Source: Mycolicibacterium goodii
GTDB lineage: Bacteria; Actinomycetota; Actinomycetes; Mycobacteriales; Mycobacteriaceae
DNA: 64,000 nt
Assembly: GCF_022370755.2 (NCBI RefSeq)
Contig: NZ_CP092364.2
Span: 6,634,001 to 6,698,000 of the forward strand
Direction of reading: 5' to 3'
Positions within the stretch are counted from its first letter, which is position 1; each line of letters begins with the position of its first letter. Below the pieces are notes generated by a model. That model made no database searches. It saw only the letters and a program-made list of their open reading frames with translations, and was not told where the DNA came from. Positions 36,699 through 46,864 of this stretch are shown in pieces. Both the position numbers and the translations under genes were made by a program.

Positions 36699-37965
36699 CC
36701 AGGTCGATGGTCAAACCGGTTTCGACCAGGCTGAGGGTGTGTCGCACCGGTTTGCCCGGTAGCGGTGGTGCGGTCGAGCGGTAGACCGCTCCGGTCGGGG
36801 TGGTGTATTCGGCGACGTGTTCGCCGTCAGTGGTGACGGTGGTGGTGACGGTCCAGCCGGGGGTTTCTTTGGCGTAGTTGCAGGCTTCGCAGGTGCCCAG
36901 TCCGTTGGTGGCGTTTGTGGGTCCGCCGTCGCGGTGCGGGACGGCGTGGTCGCGGTGGCGGATCGGGGCGTTGCAGTACGGGGTGCGGCACGTCTGATCC
37001 CGTAGCCCGATGAAGGCGGCGAGGCCTTTCGGGAACAGCCTGGCCTTGGCTTCCATCGCGACCAGTTGCCCGGAGTCGGGGTGCCGGTACAGTCGGCGCA
37101 CCGCGGCTTTGGTGTTCTCGTCGACGGTGGCGTCGGCGACCATGCGGCGGGCCAGCTCGGCGGGCACGGGGCCGTATTCGGCCACCCAGGCGGGTTGTTC
37201 GTCGTCGCCGAACAGGGTGGTGTCGGCCATCACCAGGTTGAGGTTGACCGGTATCGGTGCGGCGGCGGGACGGCCGGTGATGCGTTCGACGAGGGTGTCG
37301 GCCATGATCTGGCCGCGGGTGCGGTCGTCGAAGGTGGTGTTGGCGACCTGGTGCAGCGCGGCGTACACGGCGACGCCGTGTTTGACGGGCAACAGCGCGG
37401 TCAGTTTGGTCATGGAGTCCGGCGCGGGCCGAATGGTGACGCGACGGTCTTTTTCGGCTTTGGCCGAGCGGTTGAGCACCGCGGCGACATCGAGGCGGCA
37501 GGCGATCTTCTTGGCCTCGGCCGCGACGCGGGCATCGCCCCATCCGTCGAATCGGCTCGGATCGGCGGACAGTTCGGCGTCGAGTTGGCGGCGCAGTTGC
37601 GGTGACAGGCAAGCCGATTCGCGCACGATCAGGGTGGCCCGCCATTCCGAGAGGGCCCCACATTCGAGAGCGGCCAGCGTGTGCGGCATTTCCTCGACCA
37701 GGGCCCGCGCCAGACCGAGGTGACGTCCGCCGGCGTTGGGGGCCTCGCGGCGGGCCAGGGCGACCTCGGTGCTCAGTCCTTTGCCGCGCCTGGCCGCGGC
37801 CACGCCGACCGCGGCTTCGGCCGCGCGACGTTTCCGGTCCCACAGCACCGCCGCCCGGGCCTGCGCGGCGGCCGCAGCGGATTTCAGGCGTTCGAGATGC
37901 TCGATCTGATCCCGCAGGTCGGCCTCCGACGCCTGCGGATCGATATCGAACACACTTTCGAACAT
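36679..37965 (-). CDS. DUF222/HNH endonuclease-domain protein (13E12 repeat family)
   Basis: A 428-residue protein: DUF222 region over residues ~20-270 and a C-terminal HNH-type zinc motif CRTPYCNAPIRHRDHAVPHRDGG with CEACN downstream near 375. The family occurs in many copies in mycobacterial genomes and can act as an insertion hot spot. It overlaps the AACS gene by 20 bp tail to tail. Activity unproven. Confidence 0.87.
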   Translation of the reverse strand: MFESVFDIDPQASEADLRDQIEHLERLKSAAAAAQARAAVLWDRKRRAAEAAVGVAAARRGKGLSTEVALARREAPNAGGRHLGLARALVEEMPHTLAALECGALSEWRATLIVRESACLSPQLRRQLDAELSADPSRFDGWGDARVAAEAKKIACRLDVAAVLNRSAKAEKDRRVTIRPAPDSMTKLTALLPVKHGVAVYAALHQVANTTFDDRTRGQIMADTLVERITGRPAAAPIPVNLNLVMADTTLFGDDEQPAWVAEYGPVPAELARRMVADATVDENTKAAVRRLYRHPDSGQLVAMEAKARLFPKGLAAFIGLRDQTCRTPYCNAPIRHRDHAVPHRDGGPTNATNGLGTCEACNYAKETPGWTVTTTVTTDGEHVAEYTTPTGAVYRSTAPPLPGKPVRHTLSLVETGLTIDLVTFDAA

Positions 37966-38001
37966 GCCTCCGACGCTACACCGGCCCACCGACAGACCCG
38001 T

Positions 38002-39237
38002 TCAACCGACCTGGACACCGCTCGGATCGGCAAGAACAGGCGCAAAGGCCAGCTCGGCGGCACCGATCACCAGCGTGTCGGGCCCCAGGGTCGCGGGCAC
38101 GATCCGCACCAGGCTGCGCGGCGCGGACATCGTTCGCTGTACGAGTTCGTCGCGCAACACGGCGGGCGCGAACGCGGGGAACACCCGCAGGAACCCGCCG
38201 AGCACGATGAGTCCGGGGTTGAGCATGTTGATCGCGTTGCCGAGTGCGATGGCCAGAACGCCGGCCTGCCGGAGCAACTCATCGCGCCCGGCGCAGTCGC
38301 TCTCCCGAAACGCACCGTCGTCGACGACGCTGTCGAGGTCGGCCAGCAGGTGTGTCAGTGGTGCCTGGGTCACCTCGGTTTCCAGGCAACCGACGCTTCC
38401 GCAGTGGCACAGGCGTCGCCCGCCGACGAACGTGTGGCCGAGCTCGCCCGCATAGCCGGCCACACCCTGCAACAGATCGCCCGCTACGACGAAACCCGCG
38501 CCGATACCCGACGGTCCGCCGTTGACATAGATCAGGTCCTCGACGTCGTGGTGGCCGCCGAAAAGGTGTTCGGCGATCGCGCCGACGTTGGCGTCGTTGC
38601 CCGCGTATACCGGTAAACCCGTTGCCGCGCTGAGCATCTCGCCGAGTTCGACATCATGCCAGTCCAGGTTCGGGGCGAGCTGGACGAATGATGTGCGGCC
38701 GTGTACCAGGCCGGGCACCGCGACGCCGACCGCGGTCACGGTCTGCTCGTCACGCAGCGCGCGGCGGATGTCGCCGATCGCCTCGGCGGTGATCGCGACC
38801 GTGTCCTGCGGCGTCGGGACACCGGTTGTCGGGCGGCGTGTGACGTCGAGGACCGCGCCGCCGAGCGACACCAGGCCGACGGTGACGGCGTCGACCTCGG
38901 GTGTGACCGCGACCGTCAACACCCGGTCGCTGGGCCGCACGATGGGACTCGGGCGTCCCACCTGGGACACGGACGGCGCGGGCGACTCGTCGACCAAGCC
39001 GAGTGCGACGAGTTCCTCGACGAGATCCTTGGTGGTCGATCGCGACAATCCGGTGTGGCGCGTCAGGTCGGCGCGGCTCAGCGACCGGTGGCGGTGCACA
39101 AGCGTGAGCACGCTCGACAGATTGCGCCGTCGGACATCATCGGTGCTGGTCCCGACCCGTACGGCCCGGTCCTGCTGGATTCGGTGCGCCAACGCCAAAC
39201 TCCTCACATCCAGACCTTGACGTGTCTTGTGCCACAT
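38002..39237 (-). CDS. ROK-family repressor, xylose operon
   Basis: A 411-residue XylR/NagC-type ROK regulator: N-terminal winged HTH ([29 protein letters not shown]), then sugar-kinase-like ROK domain with the zinc motif [10 protein letters not shown] near residue 283 and [10 protein letters not shown]. Divergent from xylA, so likely the operon's xylose-responsive repressor. ATG 39237 is one choice; the first ~35 residues are poorly constrained. Confidence 0.84.
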   Translation of the reverse strand: MWHKTRQGLDVRSLALAHRIQQDRAVRVGTSTDDVRRRNLSSVLTLVHRHRSLSRADLTRHTGLSRSTTKDLVEELVALGLVDESPAPSVSQVGRPSPIVRPSDRVLTVAVTPEVDAVTVGLVSLGGAVLDVTRRPTTGVPTPQDTVAITAEAIGDIRRALRDEQTVTAVGVAVPGLVHGRTSFVQLAPNLDWHDVELGEMLSAATGLPVYAGNDANVGAIAEHLFGGHHDVEDLIYVNGGPSGIGAGFVVAGDLLQGVAGYAGELGHTFVGGRRLCHCGSVGCLETEVTQAPLTHLLADLDSVVDDGAFRESDCAGRDELLRQAGVLAIALGNAINMLNPGLIVLGGFLRVFPAFAPAVLRDELVQRTMSAPRSLVRIVPATLGPDTLVIGAAELAFAPVLADPSGVQVG

Positions 39238-39297
39238 CTTAAGTTCGTCGTGAGAACAAAATACAACCCTCAATTCCGCCCAATGAGGAGTCCCCGC

Positions 39298-40521
39298 ATG
39301 ACCGTGCTGGAGTCGAACGTCTCCGCCTCAGAACCGCTCACCCCGAAACGAGAGGACAAGTTCTCGTTCGGCCTCTGGACCATCGGCTGGTCCGGCAGCG
39401 ACCCGTTCGGCGTCGCCACACGGCCTGCACTCGACGTCGTCGAGGCCGTCGAAAACCTCGCCGAACTCGGCGCGTACGGGCTGACATTCCACGACGACGA
39501 CCTGTTCGCGTTCGGCAGTTCCGACGCGGAACGACGGCGGATGATCGACCGGTTGGCCTCGGCACTGTCCGCCACCGGCATGGTCGTTCCGATGGTGACG
39601 ACGAACCTGTTCACCCAGCCCGTCTTCAAGGACGGCGGATTCACCAGCAACGACCGCTCGGTGCGGCGCTTTGCGCTGCGCAAGGTGCTGCGCAACATCG
39701 ACCTCGCCATCGAACTCGGCGCCGAGACCTTCGTGTTGTGGGGCGGTCGCGAGGGCAGCGAATACGACTCGGCCAAGGACGTCCAGGCCGCGTTGGCTCG
39801 CTACCGCGAAGCGCTGGACCTGCTGTGCCAGTACGTGATCGACCAGGGCAGCGGGTTGCGCTTCGCCATCGAACCCAAGCCCAACGAACCGCGCGGTGAC
39901 ATCCTGCTGCCCACGGTCGGGCATGCGCTGGCGTTCATCGACACGCTGGCACACGCGGAGATGGTCGGCGTGAACCCCGAGACCGGTCACGAGCAGATGT
40001 CCGGACTGAACTTCATGCACGGCATCGCGCAGGCGCTCTACAGCGGCAAGCTGTTCCACATCGATCTCAACGGTCAGCGCGGCATCAAGTTCGACCAGGA
40101 TCTGGTGTTCGGGCACGGCGATCTCGCCAACGCCTTCGCCCTGGTGGATCTGCTCGAACACGGCGGGCCCGACGGCACCTCGGCCTACGACGGCCCCCGG
40201 CACTTCGACTACAAGCCCAGCCGCACCGAGGACATCGACGGCGTCTGGGCGTCGGCTGCCGCGAACATGCGGATGTACCTGCTGCTCAAGCAGCGGGCCG
40301 CGGCGTTCCGCGCCGATCCGGCAGTGCGGGAGGCGATGTCGGCCGCCAAGGTGCCCGAACTGCGGCAGCCGACACTCGCCCCGGGCGAGACATACCACGA
40401 TCTGTTGGCCGACCGTTCGGCTTTCGAGGAGTTCGACAGCGATTCCTATTTCGGTGGAAACGGTTGCGGTTTCGTGGCGCTGCAGCAGTTGGCCATCGAG
40501 CATCTGATGGGTGCGCGGTGA
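39298..40521 (+). CDS. xylA: Xylose isomerase
   Basis: A 407-residue class I xylose isomerase that converts D-xylose to D-xylulose. Active-site His in LTFHDDDLF near residue 64, [14 protein letters not shown] near 145, metal Glu in [12 protein letters not shown] near 195 and [15 protein letters not shown] near 257 are all present. AATGAGGAG RBS. No xylulokinase gene lies nearby. Confidence 0.93.
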   Translation: MTVLESNVSASEPLTPKREDKFSFGLWTIGWSGSDPFGVATRPALDVVEAVENLAELGAYGLTFHDDDLFAFGSSDAERRRMIDRLASALSATGMVVPMVTTNLFTQPVFKDGGFTSNDRSVRRFALRKVLRNIDLAIELGAETFVLWGGREGSEYDSAKDVQAALARYREALDLLCQYVIDQGSGLRFAIEPKPNEPRGDILLPTVGHALAFIDTLAHAEMVGVNPETGHEQMSGLNFMHGIAQALYSGKLFHIDLNGQRGIKFDQDLVFGHGDLANAFALVDLLEHGGPDGTSAYDGPRHFDYKPSRTEDIDGVWASAAANMRMYLLLKQRAAAFRADPAVREAMSAAKVPELRQPTLAPGETYHDLLADRSAFEEFDSDSYFGGNGCGFVALQQLAIEHLMGAR

Positions 40522-40574
40522 GTGGCGGGCGCCCGAAAAGCGAAGGCAAGCAGACCAATCGGAGGAGTTCTCAC

Positions 40575-41651
40575 GTGAAGCGAACCAGCACCCTGCTCGT
40601 CACCGCGGTCGTCGGAATCGGGCTGACATTGACCGCATGCGGTTCGGATTCCGGCTCCGACGCCGGGTCCGCGCAAGGGTCGGGCGGCAAGATCGGCGTC
40701 ATCCTGCCGGACACCAAGTCGTCGGTCCGCTGGGAGACCAAGGACCGGCCCGCACTTGAGGCGGCGTTCAAGAAGGCCGGGGTGGACTACACGATCCAGA
40801 ACGCCGAAGGTTCCGCCGACACCATGGCCACGATCGCCGACGGCATGATCGCCGACGGTGTCACGGTTCTCGCGATCGTCAACCTCGATTCCGACAGCGG
40901 CGCGTCCATCCAGCAGAAGGCCGCATCCCAGGGCGTCAAGACCATCGACTACGACCGGCTCACGCTCGGCGGCTCTGCCGACGTCTACGTGTCGTTCGAC
41001 AACACCAAAGTCGGTGAACTGCAAGGCCAAGGGCTCGTCGACTGCCTCGGTGACCGCCCCGCGAACGTGGTGTTCCTCAACGGTTCGCCAACCGACAACA
41101 ACGCGACCTTGTTCAGCGGTGGTGCGCACTCCGTCGTCGACAAGGCCTCCAACATCAAGATCGTCGGTGAGCAGGCGGTTCCCGATTGGGACAACGACAA
41201 GGCCGTGACGATCTTCGAGCAGCTCTACACCGCCGCAGACGGTCGTGTCGACGGCGTGTACGCGGCCAACGACGGTCTCGCGGGCTCGGTCATCTCGATC
41301 CTGGAGAAGAACAAGCGTGCCGGTCAGGTCCCCGTCACCGGTCAGGACGCGACCGTCGAAGGTCTGCAGAACATCCTCGCGGGCACACAGTGCATGACGG
41401 TCTACAAGTCGGCCACCGAGGAGGCCAACGCGCTTGCCGACGCCGCGATCGCACTCGTCAACGGTGAAGAACCCAAGACCACCAGCACCAGCCGCGACGA
41501 CACCGGCGGACGCGACGTGCCGTCGGTGCTGCTGACGCCGAAGTCGATCACCAAGGACAACATCGACGTCGTGTTCGACGACGGCGGGCAGTCCAAGGAC
41601 GAGGTGTGCGCGGGGCAGTTCGCGGCGATGTGCTCCGCGGCAGGAGTGTGA
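40575..41651 (+). CDS. xylF: Xylose-binding lipoprotein
   Basis: A 358-residue sugar-binding protein of the XylF type: lipobox LTAC, then VILPDTKSSVRWETKDRPAL near 45 and NGSPTDNNATLF near 178. GTG 40575 follows GGAGGAG. It feeds the XylG/XylH importer. Confidence 0.9.
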   Translation: MKRTSTLLVTAVVGIGLTLTACGSDSGSDAGSAQGSGGKIGVILPDTKSSVRWETKDRPALEAAFKKAGVDYTIQNAEGSADTMATIADGMIADGVTVLAIVNLDSDSGASIQQKAASQGVKTIDYDRLTLGGSADVYVSFDNTKVGELQGQGLVDCLGDRPANVVFLNGSPTDNNATLFSGGAHSVVDKASNIKIVGEQAVPDWDNDKAVTIFEQLYTAADGRVDGVYAANDGLAGSVISILEKNKRAGQVPVTGQDATVEGLQNILAGTQCMTVYKSATEEANALADAAIALVNGEEPKTTSTSRDDTGGRDVPSVLLTPKSITKDNIDVVFDDGGQSKDEVCAGQFAAMCSAAGV

Positions 41652-41653
41652 GC

Positions 41654-42433
41654 ATGACCCCAGAGCCGATTCTCGAACTACAGGGCGTCAACAAGAGTTT
41701 CGGTGTCGTCCATGTTCTGCATGACGTGGACTTCCGCGTGTATCCCGGGCAGGTGACCGCGCTGGTCGGCGACAACGGCGCAGGCAAGTCGACGCTGGTG
41801 AAGGCGATCGCCGGGATCCATCCCATCGACTCGGGCACGTACCTGTTCGAGGGCAAGCCGGTGACGGTGCGCACTCCCAACGACGTCTCGGCGCTCGGCA
41901 TCGAGGTGGTCTACCAGGACCTGGCGCTGTGCGACAACCTCGACATCGTCGAGAACATGTTCCTCGGAAGGGAACTCAAGGTACGGGGCATGCTCGACGA
42001 GGCGCGCATGGAGACCATGGCCAGGGATGCGCTGAAATCGCTGTCGGTGCGCACCGTGAACTCCGTGCGCCAACCGGTGTCGAGCCTGTCCGGTGGTCAG
42101 CGCCAGACCGTGGCCATCGCCAAGTCCGTGCTGTGGAACTCCAAGGTGGTCCTGCTCGACGAGCCGACCGCGGCGCTTGGCGTCGCGCAGACGCGTCAGG
42201 TGATCGACCTCGTCCGGCGGCTCGCCGACCAGGGCCTCGGCGTGGTGCTGATCTCGCACAACATGAACGACGTCTTCGACGTCGCCGACCGCATCTGCGC
42301 GCTGTACCTCGGACGCGTCGCCGCCGACGTACCGGCCGCCGACGTCACGCACGGTCAGGTCGTCGAACTGATCACCGCGGGCCGTTCGGGCGATCTCGGC
42401 CTCGCCCCCGCACAGGCCGCCGAGTCGATGTGA
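41654..42433 (+). CDS. xylG: Sugar ABC transporter ATPase, single-domain XylG
   Basis: A 259-residue ATPase. Walker A GDNGAGKST near residue 38, signature LSGGQRQTV near 147, Walker B VVLLDEPTAALG near 167, ISHNMNDVFDVAD at the switch. It is half the size of E. coli XylG, which has two fused ATPase domains, so it should act as a homodimer. Confidence 0.88.
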   Translation: MTPEPILELQGVNKSFGVVHVLHDVDFRVYPGQVTALVGDNGAGKSTLVKAIAGIHPIDSGTYLFEGKPVTVRTPNDVSALGIEVVYQDLALCDNLDIVENMFLGRELKVRGMLDEARMETMARDALKSLSVRTVNSVRQPVSSLSGGQRQTVAIAKSVLWNSKVVLLDEPTAALGVAQTRQVIDLVRRLADQGLGVVLISHNMNDVFDVADRICALYLGRVAADVPAADVTHGQVVELITAGRSGDLGLAPAQAAESM

Positions 42434-43761
42434 GAGCGGTCGTGAACACAGATACCAATTCGGAAGACCGCGAGATGAGCCTGCGAGCACCATCTGAGAC
42501 AACAACTGTCGGTGAGCCACCCGAAACCGGTGGCTTCACCGGCGACACGAGATCCGATCAGTCCTTCGGTGACGCGGTACGCAGCTATGTGCAGCGCGTA
42601 CGCGGCGGTGACATGGGCTCGCTACCGGCGGTACTCGGCCTGGTGGTGCTGTTCGTCGTGTTCGGCATGGCCAACGACCGCTTCCTGTCCGCACTCAACC
42701 TGGCCAACCTGATCACGCAGGCCGGAGCGATCTGTGTGCTCGCCATGGGTCTGGTGTTCGTCCTGCTGCTCGGTGACATCGACCTGTCGGCCGGTGTGGC
42801 GGGCGGTGTGGCGGCGTGCGCGATGGCGCTGGCCGTGGTGAACCTGGGCTGGTCGTGGTGGGCGGCAGTCCTGGCCGCCATCGCATGTGGTGCGCTGATC
42901 GGGCTCATCATCGGTGTGCTGCGTGCCAAACTCGGCATCCCGTCGTTCGTCGTCACCCTGGCGTTCTTCCTCGGGTTGCAGGGCGTGACGCTCAAGCTCA
43001 TCGGTGAGGGCGGCTCCGTACGCGTCGACAACCCGGTGATCCGCGGGCTCACGATCGCGAATCTGCCGGTGTCGGTGGGGTGGACGATCGCGCTGGTGGT
43101 GGTTCTGGCGTTCGCGGGCCTTGAGATCTACCACTACCAACGCAAGAAGGCGCTGGGACTGACGCATTCGCCGCTCGGTGTGGTGATCGCCCGCGCGCTC
43201 GCCGTGGCGGTCGTCGTCCTCGGTGTGACGTTCGTGCTGAGCGTCAACCGCAGCGTGAACCCCCGCGTGGAGATCAGCGGCATTCCCTATGTGCTGCCGC
43301 TGATCCTGGTGTTGCTCGTCGGCATGACCGTCCTCCTCAAACGCACGGCCTACGGCAGGCACATCTACGCCGTCGGCGGCAACGCCGAGGCCGCGCGCCG
43401 CGCGGGTATCTCGGTGGACCGCATCCGGGTGTCGGCGTTCATCGCATGCTCGTCGCTCGCGGCGTTGAGCGGCATCATCGCGGCGTCGTACGCGGGCAAG
43501 GTGTCGGCGTCGTCGGGTGCGGGCAACACACTGCTCTACGCGGTGGGTGCGGCTGTGATCGGCGGTACCAGCCTGTTCGGCGGCAAGGGCCGCGCGCTCG
43601 ACGCCGTGATCGGCGGCGTGGTGGTCGCGACCATCGCCAACGGTCTCGGCCTGCTGAACCAGTCGTCGTACATCAACTTCCTGGTCACCGGCGGTGTGCT
43701 GCTGCTGGCCGCGAGTGTGGACGCGATCTCGCGTCGCAGGAGGTCGACGACGGGCCTGTAG
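42430..43761 (+). CDS. xylH: Xylose ABC transporter permease
   Basis: A 443-residue BPD-type permease of the XylH/RbsC family with about ten to twelve hydrophobic segments, GDIDLSAGVAGGVAAC near residue 117 and AVIGGTSLFGGKG near 373. A hydrophilic insert around 235-250 (EIYHYQRKKALG) is usual in XylH. GTG 42430 overlaps the xylG stop; GTG 42442 is possible. Confidence 0.88.
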   Translation: MRAVVNTDTNSEDREMSLRAPSETTTVGEPPETGGFTGDTRSDQSFGDAVRSYVQRVRGGDMGSLPAVLGLVVLFVVFGMANDRFLSALNLANLITQAGAICVLAMGLVFVLLLGDIDLSAGVAGGVAACAMALAVVNLGWSWWAAVLAAIACGALIGLIIGVLRAKLGIPSFVVTLAFFLGLQGVTLKLIGEGGSVRVDNPVIRGLTIANLPVSVGWTIALVVVLAFAGLEIYHYQRKKALGLTHSPLGVVIARALAVAVVVLGVTFVLSVNRSVNPRVEISGIPYVLPLILVLLVGMTVLLKRTAYGRHIYAVGGNAEAARRAGISVDRIRVSAFIACSSLAALSGIIAASYAGKVSASSGAGNTLLYAVGAAVIGGTSLFGGKGRALDAVIGGVVVATIANGLGLLNQSSYINFLVTGGVLLLAASVDAISRRRRSTTGL

Positions 43762-43773
43762 TGGGCCGGGAGT

Positions 43774-44934
43774 TCATCCGAGCCAGGGCCCGATACGCCG
43801 CAGCGCCTCCTCGATGTCGCGCGTCGGGCCCGCGAACGACAACCGGACATAGGAGTTGCCGCGCACCGTGTCGAAGTCGATACCCGGTGCGATGGCAACT
43901 CCGGTGTCGTTCAACAACTTCTCGCAGAACTGCAGCGAGTCGTCGGTGTACCTGCTGACATCGGCGTACACGTAGAACGCGCCGTCGGTGGGCGCCAACT
44001 TGTCGATGCCGAGACCGCGCAGGCCGTTGAGGAGCAACTGCCGGTTCTCGGCGTAGTGCGCGAGCAGACCCTCGGCCTCCGCGAGCGATTCGGGTGTGAA
44101 CGCGGCCAGTGCCGCGTACTGTGCCAGGGCCGGCGGGCAGATCGTGAAATTGCCGGTCAGGCAGTCGACCGCGCGACGCAGTTTCTCCGGCACCAGCAAC
44201 CAGCCCAGCCGCCAGCCCGTCATCGCGAAATACTTCGAGAAGCTGTTGACCACCACGGCATTTCGCGATGTCTGCCATGCGCACGTGGTTTCCGGAGCGC
44301 CCTCGTACACCAGGCCGTGGTAGATCTCGTCGCTCACCAGCCGTGCCCCCGACGCATCGCACCACCGCGCGATGGCCGCGAGTTCCTCGGGTGCGATCAC
44401 GGTGCCCGTGGGGTTGGCGGGGCTCGCGACGATCACACCCTGCACCGGGGGATCGAGCGCCTCCAGCATCGCGACGGTCGGCTGGAACCGCGTCTCGGGT
44501 CCACACGGGATCTCCACGACCTCGCAGCCCAGCGCCGACAGGATGTTGCGGTAACACGGGTAGCCGGGGCTCGCGATCGCGACGCGGTCACCGGCGTCGA
44601 AGCACGCCAGGAACGTCAGCAGGAATCCGCCGGACGAGCCCGTGGTCAGCACGACGTCATCGACACCGACGTCGATGTGGTGACGGGCCCGGTAGGTCTG
44701 CGCGATCTGTTCGCGCAGCTCGGGGATGCCCAGCGCGACGGTATAGCCGAGCTGATTGCGCCCGAGCGCCGCCGCGGCTGCATCCCGCACCGCGGCCGGG
44801 GCTCCCGCGCCGGGCTGGCCTGCAGACAGATTGACCAGATCACCATGAGTTCGCTGGCGCTCGGCCGCCGCCAGCCACACGTCCATCACGTAGAACGGTG
44901 GAATCCCTGCCCGAAGTGCGACGCGGTCGTTCAT
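43774..44934 (-). CDS. aspB: PLP-dependent class I/II aminotransferase, AspB-like
   Basis: A 386-residue fold-type I aminotransferase. NLSAGQPGAGAP near residue 34, SPANPTGTV near 170, SDEIYHGLVY near 199 and PLP Lys in NSFSKYFAMTGWRLGW near 228. The position next to fadE33 matches Rv3565 (aspB) of M. tuberculosis. Role in steroid degradation is not established. It starts 41 bp after the fadE33 stop on the same strand. Confidence 0.87.
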   Translation of the reverse strand: MNDRVALRAGIPPFYVMDVWLAAAERQRTHGDLVNLSAGQPGAGAPAAVRDAAAAALGRNQLGYTVALGIPELREQIAQTYRARHHIDVGVDDVVLTTGSSGGFLLTFLACFDAGDRVAIASPGYPCYRNILSALGCEVVEIPCGPETRFQPTVAMLEALDPPVQGVIVASPANPTGTVIAPEELAAIARWCDASGARLVSDEIYHGLVYEGAPETTCAWQTSRNAVVVNSFSKYFAMTGWRLGWLLVPEKLRRAVDCLTGNFTICPPALAQYAALAAFTPESLAEAEGLLAHYAENRQLLLNGLRGLGIDKLAPTDGAFYVYADVSRYTDDSLQFCEKLLNDTGVAIAPGIDFDTVRGNSYVRLSFAGPTRDIEEALRRIGPWLG

Positions 44935-44975
44935 CTCACCCACGCTAGAGCACACCCGAGTGTGTGCCCGACCCC

Positions 44976-45911
44976 TCAGAACACCTCGGCTTCGAGCCGG
45001 CGCAGCTGCTCGCGCGGCGGACCGAGCAACTGGGCGCTGCCGTGCGCACGCTTGAAGTACAGCTGGATGTCGTGTTCCCACGTGATCGCGATGCCACCGT
45101 GGATCTGGATGGCCTCCGACGTCACCGCCGACAGCGCCTCGCTGGCGAAGTAGCGCGCCAGCGCGGCCGACGTCGGCGACGGGGACGCGATCGAATCGTG
45201 TACGACGGCGCGCGCCGAGGCGACCTTGACGTACAGGTCGGCCATGCGGTGCTTGAGCGCCTGGAAACTGCCGATCGGCCTGCCGAACTGTACGCGATCC
45301 TTGCTGTAGGCCACCGTCAGGTCGAGGCACCGCGATGCCGCGCCGATCTGCTCGGCCGCCATCAGCAGAGCCGCGCTGTCCGCGATGCCCGGATCGTCGC
45401 CGAGCGGGGTGGTCGAACCCGGGATCACCGACGCGAGACGACGCGTCATGTCCATGGTGGGTTTGGGCTGCGCAGTGAAAGTGTCCCACCGCGTGACGGT
45501 TTCGCCGTCCACCGCGAGCATGACGTCGGCGATGTCGCCGTTGATCACGAACTCGGAATCGAACACCACGGTCCCGATCGTGGCGCCCTGCGCGAGCTCC
45601 TCAAGTGGTTCGGTGTGCCCGGCCGACAGCAGTGCGAGCTCGGCGAGTGTGGTGCCCAGAAGCGGCGTCGGCACCAGGGCCTTGCCCAGCTCCTCCAGAA
45701 CCACTGCGGCGTCGGCGAATTCACCGCCTGCGCCGCCGAACTCCTCGGGGATCACCAGCGCCGCGGCGCCGACCTGCTCACACAACAGGCGCCACAGGTT
45801 CGGGTCATAGCCGAGCTCAGATTCCATCGCCGTGCGCACCGCGTCCGGCGATGCGTGCTTGTCCACCAACGCGGCGACGGTCTCGCGTAGCAGTTCGCGT
45901 TCTTCACTCAC
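44976..45911 (-). CDS. fadE33: Acyl-CoA dehydrogenase FadE33
   Basis: A 311-residue acyl-CoA dehydrogenase subunit, shorter than the ~380 of homotetrameric enzymes, as in the split alpha2beta2 steroid enzymes. Contains FGRPIGSFQALKHRMADLYV near 215 and HGGIAITWEHDIQLYFKRAHG near 275. GTG 45911 overlaps the fadE32 stop by four bases. Expected partner: FadE32, acting on a late ring-C/D intermediate. Confidence 0.9.
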   Translation of the reverse strand: MSEERELLRETVAALVDKHASPDAVRTAMESELGYDPNLWRLLCEQVGAAALVIPEEFGGAGGEFADAAVVLEELGKALVPTPLLGTTLAELALLSAGHTEPLEELAQGATIGTVVFDSEFVINGDIADVMLAVDGETVTRWDTFTAQPKPTMDMTRRLASVIPGSTTPLGDDPGIADSAALLMAAEQIGAASRCLDLTVAYSKDRVQFGRPIGSFQALKHRMADLYVKVASARAVVHDSIASPSPTSAALARYFASEALSAVTSEAIQIHGGIAITWEHDIQLYFKRAHGSAQLLGPPREQLRRLEAEVF

Positions 45912-46864
45912 GACAGGCCCTCCAGTACTCTGCGGCGATGTAGCGCCGGATCCCCCCAAGCCGGGCGCAGAGCCTGCACCCGCAGCAACAACAACGACAG
46001 GTCGTGCTCCTGCGTGAACCCGATCGCGCCGTGGGTCTGCAGGGCCGACCTGGCGGCCAGAAGCGCCGCGTCGGCGGCAGCCACCTTGGCTGCGCTCACG
46101 TCGCGAGCGGTATCGGGTGAGCCATCGGCGAGCGACAGTGCCGCGCCGTACACCAGCGGGCGGGCCAGTTCGATGGCGATGTGGACGTCGGCCAGCTTGT
46201 GCTTGATGGCCTGGTAGGACCCGATGACGCGGCCGAACTGCGTGCGCTGCTTGGCATATTCGACGGACTGGTCGAGCATCGCCTGGCCGGCGCCCACCAA
46301 TTGGGCCGCCGTGGCCAGCACGCCGAACTCGTAGGCCGCGGCGGTGTCGGCTGGTCGAGCATCTCCGCCGGCCTCGACGTCGAAGAGTCTGCGGGTCGGG
46401 TCGACGGATTCGTGGCGCTTGCCCGCGGCGCCGTCGTACACCTGGCCGTCGTGTGCCACCAGGATCAGGCCCGCGGTGTCGGCGTCGACAGCGCGGGGGA
46501 CCTGTGGCGGCAGCGCGACGGTGGCGATCAGCTCACCTGAGGCGAGCGCACCGCAGCGTTCGTCGTCGGCGAGCAGGATCGGCGCGACGGCGATCGATTC
46601 GGTGACCGGTCCGGGCACACCCCAGTAGCCGAGCCGCTCCAACGCCACCACGAGATCCGCGGGATGCGCCTCGATGCCGTCGAACTTCTCGGCGACCAGC
46701 AGCGCGGTCACCCCGAGATCGGTCAACTGTGCCCAGACCTTGCGGCCCGGGGCGGTGTCGCCCTCACCCCATGCGCGGATCGCGGCGGGCACATCGGCGG
46801 CGCCGAGCGCCGCGTCGATGCTCGCGGCGAAATCGCGCTGCTGTTGGTCGGTTTCGAAGTTCAT
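45908..46864 (-). CDS. fadE32: Acyl-CoA dehydrogenase FadE32
   Basis: A 318-residue subunit, likely the heteromeric partner of FadE33. Contains TQFGRVIGSYQAIKHKLADVHIA near 212 and HGAIGFTQEHDLSLLLLR near 280. Four-base overlaps with fadE31 and fadE33 enforce co-expression. Confidence 0.9.
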   Translation of the reverse strand: MNFETDQQQRDFAASIDAALGAADVPAAIRAWGEGDTAPGRKVWAQLTDLGVTALLVAEKFDGIEAHPADLVVALERLGYWGVPGPVTESIAVAPILLADDERCGALASGELIATVALPPQVPRAVDADTAGLILVAHDGQVYDGAAGKRHESVDPTRRLFDVEAGGDARPADTAAAYEFGVLATAAQLVGAGQAMLDQSVEYAKQRTQFGRVIGSYQAIKHKLADVHIAIELARPLVYGAALSLADGSPDTARDVSAAKVAAADAALLAARSALQTHGAIGFTQEHDLSLLLLRVQALRPAWGDPALHRRRVLEGLS

